DNA of 64,000 nt. It comes from Sphingobium trunci (GTDB taxonomy: Bacteria > Pseudomonadota > Alphaproteobacteria > Sphingomonadales > Sphingomonadaceae). Positions 44,702-52,501 of the stretch are shown here, piece by piece (within the stretch, counting starts at the first letter, position 1; every line of letters starts with the position of its first letter). Made by a program: the position numbers and the translations under genes. The stretch is from assembly GCF_022664535.1 (NCBI RefSeq), contig NZ_JAKUJY010000010.1, positions 1 to 64,000 of the forward strand, written 5' to 3'. A model generated the notes under the pieces. That model made no database searches, had not been told where the DNA came from, and saw only the letters and a list, made by a program, of their open reading frames with translations.

Positions 44702-45646
44702 ATGTCATTGATCATCGCCAGCCAGCTGGAACCGGATTTCAACCACAGTCTCAGCCTCCATCCCTCCGGCCCGACCCTGATCGGCGTGCCGGAAGATGAG
44801 CCTTGGACCGCCGCTGGCGAGGCGGACATATTGCTGGTCCGCCCGTCGCTGGCATGGCGTCAGTCCGCTCCCGTGCGGCCGCGAAACTGGCCGGGGCGCC
44901 TGAAATGGGTCTACAGCGCGTCGGCCGGGATCGATTTCTACCCCGGCTGGCTGCTGGAGGCGCCGCTGGTCACTTGCGGCCGGGGCGTCGCCTCTGACGA
45001 GATCGCCGATTATGTGATCGCCGCCATCTACGCCCATGCCAAGGATCTGGAGTCGGTGACGGTCCGCTCGCGCGACCAGTGGGTGCAGGTTCCGCTGGGA
45101 CGGGTGTCGGGCACCACCATCGGCATCGTCGGGCTGGGCGCCATCGGCACCGCGGTGGCGCGGCGCGGGCTCGCGCTGGGCGCGCAGGTCATCGGTGTGC
45201 GCCGCAGCGGCGCCCAGTCGGGCATCAGCGGCGTGGAGCATGTCCGCGACCTCGAAACGCTGGTGGCGGCGGCCGACCATATCGTCGTCGCCGTCCCCGG
45301 CACGGCGGAAACGCGGCATTTGTTCGACGATGCGCTGCTGGCGCGGGTGAAGCCGGGCGCGCATATCATCAATGTCGCGCGCGGTTCGGTGATCGACCAG
45401 GATGCGTTGATCCGCGCGCTCGATCGCGGCGCGCCGGGCTTCGCGACGCTGGACGTCACCGAACCGGAGCCGCTGCCGGAGGGGCATCCGCTCTACAGCC
45501 ATCCGCGCGTGCGGCTGACCCCGCATATCTCCAGCAACTACAGCCTGGTCCGGCATCGCCTGCTGGAAAAGGTGAATGCCGACCTGTCCCGCTTCGTCCG
45601 GGGCGAAAGGCCGAGCGACGTCGTCGACCCGGTGCGGGGCTATTGA
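44702..45646 (+). CDS. D-2-hydroxyacid dehydrogenase, NAD-dependent
   Basis: A 314-residue member of the D-isomer-specific dehydrogenases. The Rossmann motif is GIVGLGAIGTAV. The catalytic Arg is in NVARGSVIDQDAL, the Glu in LDVTEPEPLPEGHPLY, and the His in LTPHISSN. The N-terminal part is short and unusual. In a sulfur locus the substrate could be a sulfonated or sulfur-containing 2-oxo acid, but this is inference from position. It ends 4 bases before a convergent LysR gene. Confidence 0.85.
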   Translation: MSLIIASQLEPDFNHSLSLHPSGPTLIGVPEDEPWTAAGEADILLVRPSLAWRQSAPVRPRNWPGRLKWVYSASAGIDFYPGWLLEAPLVTCGRGVASDEIADYVIAAIYAHAKDLESVTVRSRDQWVQVPLGRVSGTTIGIVGLGAIGTAVARRGLALGAQVIGVRRSGAQSGISGVEHVRDLETLVAAADHIVVAVPGTAETRHLFDDALLARVKPGAHIINVARGSVIDQDALIRALDRGAPGFATLDVTEPEPLPEGHPLYSHPRVRLTPHISSNYSLVRHRLLEKVNADLSRFVRGERPSDVVDPVRGY

Positions 45647-45650
45647 CGGT

Positions 45651-46487
45651 TCACAGTGTCTGGACCGTCTCTCGCGCCAGTTCGGTGAGCCGCTGGGCCG
45701 CCTTGTCCAGCTTGTCGCCCGCGCGCAATATCGCTGCGACGCGGGGCAGGGCGGGCAGGCGCCCATGATCCAGCGCCGCGCTGTCCTCCAGGAACAGATG
45801 GGTGCGGCAGGTGATGCCAAGGCCGGCGCTGACGGCCGCCTTCAGCGTCGCCAGATTGGGCGTCTCGACCGTGATCCGCCATTGCAGCCCGGCATCCTCC
45901 AGCGCGCGGATCGCCGCCTCGCGGAACCGGCACGGCTCCTCCAGCACGGCGAGCGGGATCACCTCGCGCTCCGCCAGCAGGCTCTCGCCATACCAGCTCA
46001 TCGGCGCGACCGTCACGGCATGGGGGTCGTTGGGCGCGGCAAAGCCCAGCACGATGTCCAGCTCCCGCCGCTCCAGCAGATTCTGCAATTCCGCCGTTCC
46101 CGCCACCCGCGCATAGATTTGCGCGTCGGGATGCAGTTCGGAAAAGCGCGAAAGAAGCCCGCTGAGCAGGGTGTCGGCGAAATCCTGGACCATCCCGATC
46201 CGCGCCGGTCCCGCGAAGCGCCCGGCGCTGACCGCCGCCACCGCCTCGTCATGCAGCAGCAGCACGCGCCGCGCATAGTCGAGCAGCACCTCGCCCGCCG
46301 CCGTCAGGTTCAGCCGCCGCCCTTCGCGCAGGAACAGCGTCTGCTGCACCAGCTCCTCCAGCCGCTTGATCTGGAGACTGAGCGCCGATTGCGTCACGAA
46401 AACCTGTTCCGACGCGTTCAGCATCGACCCGGTGTCGACGATGGCAACGAAGCTGCGCAGCAGGTTGGTGGGCAGGTTGACCGGCAT
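45651..46487 (-). CDS. LysR-family regulator of the organosulfur locus
   Basis: A 278-residue regulator. The winged-helix domain (LRSFVAIVDTGSMLNASEQVFVTQSALSLQIKRLEELV) is followed by an effector domain. It lies on the opposite strand between two transport blocks and is divergent from ssuC. In sulfur assimilation, LysR proteins such as CysB and Cbl are the usual regulators, but its subgroup is not proven. It may bind the palindromes upstream of the locus. Confidence 0.87.
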   Translation of the reverse strand: MPVNLPTNLLRSFVAIVDTGSMLNASEQVFVTQSALSLQIKRLEELVQQTLFLREGRRLNLTAAGEVLLDYARRVLLLHDEAVAAVSAGRFAGPARIGMVQDFADTLLSGLLSRFSELHPDAQIYARVAGTAELQNLLERRELDIVLGFAAPNDPHAVTVAPMSWYGESLLAEREVIPLAVLEEPCRFREAAIRALEDAGLQWRITVETPNLATLKAAVSAGLGITCRTHLFLEDSAALDHGRLPALPRVAAILRAGDKLDKAAQRLTELARETVQTL

Positions 46488-46775
46488 GAAGATCCTCGAT
46501 GGCAGAAACGGCGCCGATCCGGTGCCGGGTTCGATATGATCCTCTTATCGCCGATGTTTATATGTCAATCAAAATAGTTGAGATTTAGCCGGGGCAGAAA
46601 AATCTTCGCCGCTCTCGCCATGGCACCGAAATCCGCGGATTTGCGCGCTGGCATGGGCGTTTTTCGCGACCGGATGCCGCTTATCAGAATCCCTCATAGG
46701 TCGAGCAAAAAAAACTTAATTGAATTGGTAGACAATACATGTTGGGCTTGCGCCATCACAAACAGGGCGATGGAC
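46488..46775. promoter_or_regulatory. divergent promoter region between the LysR gene and ssuC
   Basis: A 288-base region that is AT-richer than its flanks, with no gene. TCAA (46565-46568) and TTGA (46578-46581) form an inverted repeat with a 9-base centre, a possible LysR site. A further AT-rich stretch (46705-46740) probably holds the ssuC promoter, but I see no convincing -35/-10 pair. Confidence 0.4.
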
Positions 46776-47594
46776 ATGACGGCATTGACGATCGACAGGC
46801 GCGGATCGGCGCGAACGGCAGCGGGCGGTTTTTCCCTGCTGCGGCTGGGCGGGCGCTGGCTTTCGCCGGTCGTCCTGCTGCTGCTCTGGGAACTGGGTTC
46901 GCGCACTGGGCTGATTCCCGAACGTACCCTGGCCGCGCCGTCGGCGGTCATCGGCACGCTGGTGCAAATGCTGCTGTCCGGCGAATTGCCCTCCAACCTG
47001 CTCGTGTCCTTCGCCCGGGTCGCCACCGGATTGCTGATCGGCGTCGGGCTTGGGGTGGTGCTGGCCCTTGTCGCGGGGCTTTCCCGGGGCGGTGAACTGG
47101 CCGTCGATCCGTTGATGCAGATCAAGCGGACCATCCCTCCGCTGGCCTTGACGCCCCTGTTCATCGTCTGGTTCGGCATTGGCGAAACGCCGAAGGTCGC
47201 GCTGATTGCCTTCGCTTCGGTGTTTCCGATCTATCTCAACCTCTACAGCGGCATCCGCAGCGCCGACGTGCGCCTGCTGGATGCGGCGAAGAGCTTCGGC
47301 CTCAGCCGCTGGGACCAGATCTGGCATGTTATCCTGCCGTCTGCGCTTCCCTCGTTGCTGGTGGGGCTGCGTTACTCGCTCTCCATCTCGATCCTCATCC
47401 TCGTCGTGTCGGAACAGATCAATGCGTCGGCGGGCCTGGGCTATCTCATCAACAATGCCCGCGATTTCATGCGGACCGACATCATCGTCGTCTGCCTCAT
47501 GGTCTACGCCATTCTCGGCCTGGGCGCCGACTGGCTGGTCCGCACCGTCGAAGCCCGCGCCCTCGTCTGGCGCCCCAGCATAGTGGAGCAATAA
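46776..47594 (+). CDS. ssuC: sulfonate ABC transporter permease
   Basis: A 272-residue inner-membrane permease with about six helices. The EAA loop is visible (LDAAKSFGLSRWDQIWHVILPSALPSLLVGL), as is FIVWFGIGETPKVALIAFASVFPIYLN, typical of SsuC. It partners the SsuB ATPase two bases downstream. The ATG at 46776 is chosen because AGGG lies 8 bases before it; an ATG at 46770 is too close. A longer upstream extension would cross the promoter region. Confidence 0.92.
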   Translation: MTALTIDRRGSARTAAGGFSLLRLGGRWLSPVVLLLLWELGSRTGLIPERTLAAPSAVIGTLVQMLLSGELPSNLLVSFARVATGLLIGVGLGVVLALVAGLSRGGELAVDPLMQIKRTIPPLALTPLFIVWFGIGETPKVALIAFASVFPIYLNLYSGIRSADVRLLDAAKSFGLSRWDQIWHVILPSALPSLLVGLRYSLSISILILVVSEQINASAGLGYLINNARDFMRTDIIVVCLMVYAILGLGADWLVRTVEARALVWRPSIVEQ

Positions 47595-47596
47595 GC

Positions 47597-48406
47597 ATGG
47601 ACGCTCGCCTTGGATTTTCGGTCGCGCCTTTTGCCGACCATCGCCCCCATAACCAACCCCATCCCGAACCTGTCGTCAGGCTCCGCGATTTCGTCCGCCG
47701 CTTCGGCGCCAACACGATCATCGACGGGCTTGATCTCGACATCGCGCCGGGCGAGTTCATCGCCCTGCTGGGCCGCTCCGGCTCCGGCAAGACGACGCTG
47801 CTGCGCACGCTCGCCGGGCTGGACGAGGTGCGCGGGCAGGATGTGGAAGTGCCCGATTCCCGCGCCGTCGTCTTCCAGGACGCCCGGCTGCTGCCCTGGA
47901 AGCCGGTGTGGAAGAATGTCGCGCTCGGCCTCAAGGGCGACAGGGTCCGCGACCGCAGCGAAGCCGCGCTGCGGGAAGTGGGCCTCGGCCATCGCCTCGA
48001 CGCCTGGCCGCTGACCCTCTCGGGTGGCGAGGCGCAGCGCGTGGCGCTGGCCCGCGCGCTGGTGCGCGAACCCCAGTTGCTGCTGCTCGACGAACCCTTT
48101 GCCGCGCTCGATGCGCTGACCCGATACCGGATGCACGATCTGGTCCTGTCGCTCTGGCGCGCGCACCGCCCTGCGGTGCTGATCGTGACCCATGATGTGG
48201 AGGAGGCGATCGCGCTCGCCGACCGGGTGCTGGTGCTCGACAAGGGACGCATCGTCGCGCAGGAACATATCGCCGCGCCGCGCGGCGAGCGGTCCGCCAT
48301 TTCGGGCCGCCTGCGCGAAAAGCTGCTCTCCTATCTGGGGGGCGACGATCATGGCGAGGGCGTGCTGCCCTTCGCGTCCCCCACCTTGGCCGAGGCGGCG
48401 GAATGA
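47597..48406 (+). CDS. ssuB: sulfonate ABC transporter ATPase
   Basis: A 269-residue ATPase with Walker [14 protein letters not shown], signature [14 protein letters not shown] and Walker [13 protein letters not shown], followed by the switch His in VTHDVEEA. The N-terminal ~30 residues are a slightly extended, polar lead. Energises the SsuC permease; probably serves all three binding proteins of the locus. The next gene starts within its stop (ATGA overlap), marking one operon. Confidence 0.94.
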   Translation: MDARLGFSVAPFADHRPHNQPHPEPVVRLRDFVRRFGANTIIDGLDLDIAPGEFIALLGRSGSGKTTLLRTLAGLDEVRGQDVEVPDSRAVVFQDARLLPWKPVWKNVALGLKGDRVRDRSEAALREVGLGHRLDAWPLTLSGGEAQRVALARALVREPQLLLLDEPFAALDALTRYRMHDLVLSLWRAHRPAVLIVTHDVEEAIALADRVLVLDKGRIVAQEHIAAPRGERSAISGRLREKLLSYLGGDDHGEGVLPFASPTLAEAAE

Positions 48407-49017
48407 CTGCCCTCGCGGCGCTTGACCGGCCGGTCGATACGGGCCGCCTGCGCGGTTTCGTCACCGCCTTTGCCGATCTGCTGGCGGCGACGCGGGACGA
48501 AGGCGCGATCCTGGAAAGCGGCCGCGCGCTGCTGACCCGCTTGATCGCGAAGGACGACTGGCTGCCGGAGCCGTTCACCCGGCCCCATCCCGCCCGCTAC
48601 CAGCAATATCTGCTCCACTGCGACAGCCGCGAACGGTTCAGCGTCGTCAGCTTCGTCTGGGGACCGGGCCAGGCCACGCCGATCCACGACCATACCGTCT
48701 GGGGCCTGGTCGGCGTGCTGCGCGGCGCGGAGAAGGTGGAACGCTTCCGCCGACTGCCGTCCGGCGGACTGGCTGCCGATGGCGAGGCAGTGCTGCGGGA
48801 GGGTGAGGTCGACGCCGTGTCCCCCCGCATCGGCGACATCCATCGCGTGACCAACGGCCTCAAGGACCGGCCCTCCATCAGCATCCATGTCTATGGCGCC
48901 AATATCGGCGCGGTCGAGCGGGCGACCTATGCGCCCGACGGCGCGCCCAAGACCTTCATATCGGGTTACGCGAACGGCGTGATCCCCAACCTATGGGACA
49001 GATCGGGAAACCTATGA
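48403..49017 (+). CDS. thiol dioxygenase, Gln-type (3-mercaptopropionate dioxygenase-like)
   Basis: A 204-residue cupin enzyme that adds O2 to a thiol to give a sulfinate. Iron ligands are His95, His97 (PIHDHTVWG) and His147 (GDIHRVTN). The Ser160-His162-Tyr164 triad (SISIHVYG) is intact. In the substrate site YQQYLL, Gln68 stands where cysteine dioxygenases have an Arg; that substitution marks the Gln-type enzymes known to prefer 3-mercaptopropionate. It also lacks a cysteine for the eukaryotic Cys-Tyr crosslink. ATGA-coupled to ssuB and to the rhodanese. Confidence 0.87.
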   Translation: MTALAALDRPVDTGRLRGFVTAFADLLAATRDEGAILESGRALLTRLIAKDDWLPEPFTRPHPARYQQYLLHCDSRERFSVVSFVWGPGQATPIHDHTVWGLVGVLRGAEKVERFRRLPSGGLAADGEAVLREGEVDAVSPRIGDIHRVTNGLKDRPSISIHVYGANIGAVERATYAPDGAPKTFISGYANGVIPNLWDRSGNL

Positions 49018-50276
49018 CCACCGACACGCTTGACCGCGTCCAGACTTCCACGCCACAGGACATCCGCAGCGCTCTGCTCGTCGGCAGCGAGATCGCCATC
49101 ATCGACGTGCGGGAGGAACATGAATTCGCGCAGGGCCATCCGCTCTTCGCCGCACAGATACCGCTGCGCCGCATCGATGAGGAGGCACGCTGGCGCATCC
49201 CGCGCCTCGCCACGCCGATCGTCGTCTACGATAATGGCGAAGGACTGGCGCGCAAGGCCGCCATCCGCCTGGAAGCGCTGGGCTATACCGATGTCCGCGA
49301 GCTGGACGGCGGCCTCGCCGCCTGGCGGGACGCGGGCTATGAACTGTTCGAGGACGTCAACAGCTATTCCAAGGCGTTCGGCGAACTGGTCGAACATCGC
49401 CGCCACACGCCCAGCCTCGCCGCGGAGGAAGTGCAGGCGCTGATCCGCGAAAAGGCCGACATCGCCATCCTCGATGCCCGCCGCTACGACGAATATAACA
49501 CGATGAGCATCCCCACTGGCACCAGCGTGCCCGGCGCCGAACTGGTGCTGCGCGCCCAGGCCATCGCGCCCGATCCCGACACGACGATCATCGTCAACTG
49601 CGCGGGCCGCACCCGGTCCATCATCGGCACCCAGTCGCTGGTGAATGCCGGGCTGCCCAACAGGATCTTCGCCCTGCGCAACGGCACCATCGGCTGGACG
49701 CTGGCCGGGCAGGAGCTGGAAACCGGCCAGACCCGCGTTGCGCCGGAAGTCGACAACCGCACCGCGTCCGAAGCCCGCGCCCATGCCCGCGACGTCGCCT
49801 ACCGCGCCGGGGTGAAGCATATCGGCTGGGCGGAACTCGACGCGTTCAAGGCCGATACGGCCCGCACCCTCTATCTCTATGACGTGCGCCAGCCCCGCGA
49901 ATATGAAAGCGGCCATCTGCCCGGCTTCCGCAATGCGCAGGGCGGCCAGCTCGTGCAGGAAACCGATCACAACGCCCCGGTGCGCGGCGCCCGGATCGTC
50001 CTGGCCGACGATATCGGCCCGCGCGCGGACATGACCGCATCCTGGCTCGCCCAGCTCGGCTGGGAAGTCCATGTGCTCGATGTCGACTGGTCCGCCGTGG
50101 TGCTGGAACGGGGGCCGGACGGCGCTCCGCCCCCGCGCGGGCCGGAGGGCCGCTACAAGCGCCCCTATGAGGGCACGGACAACAAGGCAGCCGCCATGCA
50201 GGCCTATCTCGACTGGGAATATGGCCTCGTCGCCCAGCTGGAGCGCGACGGCACGCACGGCTTCTACGTCATCTGA
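49014..50276 (+). CDS. triple-rhodanese protein with one catalytic cysteine
   Basis: A 420-residue protein of three rhodanese-like domains (about 10-115, 130-235 and 270-380) plus a C-terminal tail. Only the middle one has an active-site cysteine, Cys196 in VNCAGRTR. The first has DNGEG and the third DDIGP at the same place, so these are probably inactive or scaffold domains. It could shuttle sulfane sulfur or bind the sulfinate/sulfite product. It overlaps the thiol dioxygenase by ATGA. No signal peptide. Confidence 0.85.
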   Translation: MTTDTLDRVQTSTPQDIRSALLVGSEIAIIDVREEHEFAQGHPLFAAQIPLRRIDEEARWRIPRLATPIVVYDNGEGLARKAAIRLEALGYTDVRELDGGLAAWRDAGYELFEDVNSYSKAFGELVEHRRHTPSLAAEEVQALIREKADIAILDARRYDEYNTMSIPTGTSVPGAELVLRAQAIAPDPDTTIIVNCAGRTRSIIGTQSLVNAGLPNRIFALRNGTIGWTLAGQELETGQTRVAPEVDNRTASEARAHARDVAYRAGVKHIGWAELDAFKADTARTLYLYDVRQPREYESGHLPGFRNAQGGQLVQETDHNAPVRGARIVLADDIGPRADMTASWLAQLGWEVHVLDVDWSAVVLERGPDGAPPPRGPEGRYKRPYEGTDNKAAAMQAYLDWEYGLVAQLERDGTHGFYVI

Positions 50277-50293
50277 ATTTCGGGAGCAGCATC

Positions 50294-51382
50294 ATGACCG
50301 TCAGGTTCATCGGCTATATCGGCTTCAACAACGGATCGGAAACGCAGGCCGCGGTGCGCAGCCGCGTGCTGGACAAACATTATGTCGAGGCGGCGGCGAA
50401 GGCGCAGGAGGAGGGCGGTTTCGACCGTGTCCTCATCCCCTTCGGCTCCAACAGCCCGGAAAGCCAGATCGTCGCGGCCCATGCGGCGGCGATCACGACG
50501 AAGCTCGGCTTCCTGGTCGCGCACCGGCCCGGCTTCACCCAGCCGACCGTTGCGGCACGCCAGCTCGCCACGCTGGACCAGCTTTCGGGCGGCCGCGTCG
50601 CGGTCCACATCATCACCGGCGGCGCGGACGAGGAAATGGCGCGCGACGGCGACACCGGCACGGTGAAGGCGGAACGCTACGCCCGCACCGACGAATATCT
50701 GACCGTGCTGCGGCAGGAATGGACCGCGTCCCAGCCCTTCGACCATCAGGGCAAATATTATGACATCCGCCAGGCGTTCAGCGCGATCAAGCCTGATCAT
50801 CTGCCCGTCTTCTTCGGGGGATCGTCGGAAGAGGCGATCGAGGTCGCGGGCCGCCATGCCGATGTCTATGCGCTGTGGGGCGAAACGCTCGAAGCGGTGC
50901 GCGACACGGTGCGCGCCGTCCGCAAGTCGGCGGCGCGCCATGGCCGCGACCCCGGCTTCTCGCTTTCGCTGCGCCCGGTGATCGCCGATACGGAGGAAGC
51001 CGCCTGGAAACGCGCGGCGGAGATCGAGGAACAGGTACGCGAAAACCGCCTTGCCGCCGGGCTGCCCATCACCGGCCACCGCCCGCCCAATGCCGGGTCG
51101 CTGCGCCTGCTCGACACCGCCAGCAGCAACCGCCGCGACACGCGCCTGTGGACCGGGGTCGCCGCGCTGACCGGGGCGCAAGGCAACAGCACCGGCCTTG
51201 TCGGCACGCCGGAACAGGTCGCCGACGCGATGCTCGATTATTATGATATCGGCATCGATCATTTCCTGATCCGTGGCTTCGACCCGCTGGGCGATTCCAT
51301 CCTCTATGGCCGGGAACTGCTCCCCGTCGTCCGGCGCAAGGTCGCGGAACGGGAGAAGACCGGGCTGGCGCTGGCGGGCTGA
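50294..51382 (+). CDS. LLM flavin-dependent monooxygenase, SsuD-like
   Basis: A 362-residue TIM-barrel monooxygenase of the alkanesulfonate monooxygenase group. It uses FMNH2 and O2 to release sulfite from sulfonates. Family blocks are RFIGYIGFNNGS, FDRVLIPFGSNSPESQIV, TLDQLSGGRVAVHIITGGADEEMARDGD, and the C-terminal loop GTPEQVADAMLDYYDIGIDHFLIRG. It is a little shorter than SsuD (about 380). No flavin reductase (SsuE) is in the window; it must be supplied elsewhere. Co-transcribed with ssuBC. Confidence 0.9.
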   Translation: MTVRFIGYIGFNNGSETQAAVRSRVLDKHYVEAAAKAQEEGGFDRVLIPFGSNSPESQIVAAHAAAITTKLGFLVAHRPGFTQPTVAARQLATLDQLSGGRVAVHIITGGADEEMARDGDTGTVKAERYARTDEYLTVLRQEWTASQPFDHQGKYYDIRQAFSAIKPDHLPVFFGGSSEEAIEVAGRHADVYALWGETLEAVRDTVRAVRKSAARHGRDPGFSLSLRPVIADTEEAAWKRAAEIEEQVRENRLAAGLPITGHRPPNAGSLRLLDTASSNRRDTRLWTGVAALTGAQGNSTGLVGTPEQVADAMLDYYDIGIDHFLIRGFDPLGDSILYGRELLPVVRRKVAEREKTGLALAG

Positions 51383-51385
51383 TTC

Positions 51386-52345
51386 ATGTCGAAACGGAAA
51401 GTCGCCCTCCTGTCGGCGACCCTTGTCGCGGTGGCGGGCATCGGCTTCGCCGCCGCGAACTTTAGGGGCAAGGACGACAAGATTTTGCGCGTCGCCAACC
51501 AGAAGGGGCAGGTCAAGGCGATGATGCTCGCTTCGGGCGTGCTGAAGGGCGCGCCCTACAGCGTGGAATGGTCCGAATTTCCCGCCGCCCAGCCCTTGCT
51601 GGAGGCGGTGGGCGGCGGCGCGGCCGACCTCGGCCTTGCCGCCGACGCGCCCTTCATCTTCGCCTATCAGAGCGGCAGCCCGGTCAAGGCCATCGCCGTG
51701 CAGGCGCCCGCCGCGCAGGCCGCCGAAGCGCTGGCGATATTGGTGAAGAAGGGATCGCCGATCCGTTCGGCGGCCGATCTGGCCGGACGCTCGGTCGCGA
51801 CCACGCGCGGCTCGATCGGCCATCACCTGCTGCTCCAGGCGCTGGAGCGGGCGCAGATCCCGGTGGACAAGGTGCGCGTCACCTTCCTGACGCCGGGCGA
51901 TGCCAAGGCGGCGTTCGACAGCGGCGCGATCGATGCCTGGGCGACATGGACGCCCTATACCAACGTCGCGATCAAGGAAGGCGCGCGGACGGTCGCCGAT
52001 GCGAAGGATTACGGCCTGCCGCTCTATATCGACATCGCCCACGCCGATTCGATCGAACCCAAGCGCGCGCTGATGGCGGATTTCCTCCAGCGGGAGGCAA
52101 GGGCCGTCGCCTGGGCCCGCACCCATCCCGGCGAATTTTCGCAGGTGCTGGCGAAGGAAACCGGCCTGCCGCTCGACATCGCCCGCGCCAGTTTCGACCG
52201 CAACAACCGCGTGTCGCAACCGATCGACGGCAAGGTGATAGCGCATGAGCAGGAGATTACGGACCGGTTCCGCAAGGCCGGCCTGATCGCCGGCAATCGC
52301 GATGTCGCGCAGGCCTTCGACACCAGTTTCGGCAAGCGCGAATAG
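51386..52345 (+). CDS. sulfonate-type ABC substrate-binding protein (second of three)
   Basis: A 319-residue protein with an N-terminal hydrophobic segment (about 6-25), possibly a non-cleaved or Sec signal. The SsuA fold is seen in ADLGLAADAPFIFAYQSGSPVKA, LAGRSVATTRGSIGHHLLLQAL and AIDAWATWTPY. It begins 3 bases after the SsuD-like gene. It is more like the third binding protein (55062) than the first. The AWAT loop is shared with the third. Confidence 0.9.
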   Translation: MSKRKVALLSATLVAVAGIGFAAANFRGKDDKILRVANQKGQVKAMMLASGVLKGAPYSVEWSEFPAAQPLLEAVGGGAADLGLAADAPFIFAYQSGSPVKAIAVQAPAAQAAEALAILVKKGSPIRSAADLAGRSVATTRGSIGHHLLLQALERAQIPVDKVRVTFLTPGDAKAAFDSGAIDAWATWTPYTNVAIKEGARTVADAKDYGLPLYIDIAHADSIEPKRALMADFLQREARAVAWARTHPGEFSQVLAKETGLPLDIARASFDRNNRVSQPIDGKVIAHEQEITDRFRKAGLIAGNRDVAQAFDTSFGKRE

Positions 52346-52360
52346 AGCGGCGGATCGATC

Positions 52361-52426
52361 GGATCATGATCCAAGAAAATCTTCGACTTTGAAAAGATAA
52401 TCCATGATTTAATTTTAATCATGGAT
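52361..52426 (+). promoter_or_regulatory. two palindromes upstream of the organosulfur TonB receptor
   Basis: GGATCATGATCC (52361-52372) is a perfect 12-base palindrome. At 52400-52426, ATCCATGATT and AATCATGGAT form 10-base arms around 7 bases. Both contain ATCATG-like cores. They lie 75-140 bases before the receptor start, a plausible place for an operator. Confidence 0.5.
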
Positions 52427-52472
52427 CGATGATCGAAGTCATTTCTCAATAGCGATGATAGAAAATAGACGA

Positions 52473-52493
52473 CCCCCATCTAAAAAAAGGGGG
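52473..52493 (+). promoter_or_regulatory. ribosome-site hairpin before the TonB receptor
   Basis: CCCCC (52473-52477) can pair with GGGGG (52489-52493), the ribosome-binding segment 8 bases before the ATG at 52502. The loop is an A-rich 11-mer. A small possible translational switch. Confidence 0.35.
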
Positions 52494-52501
52494 ATATATT
52501 C

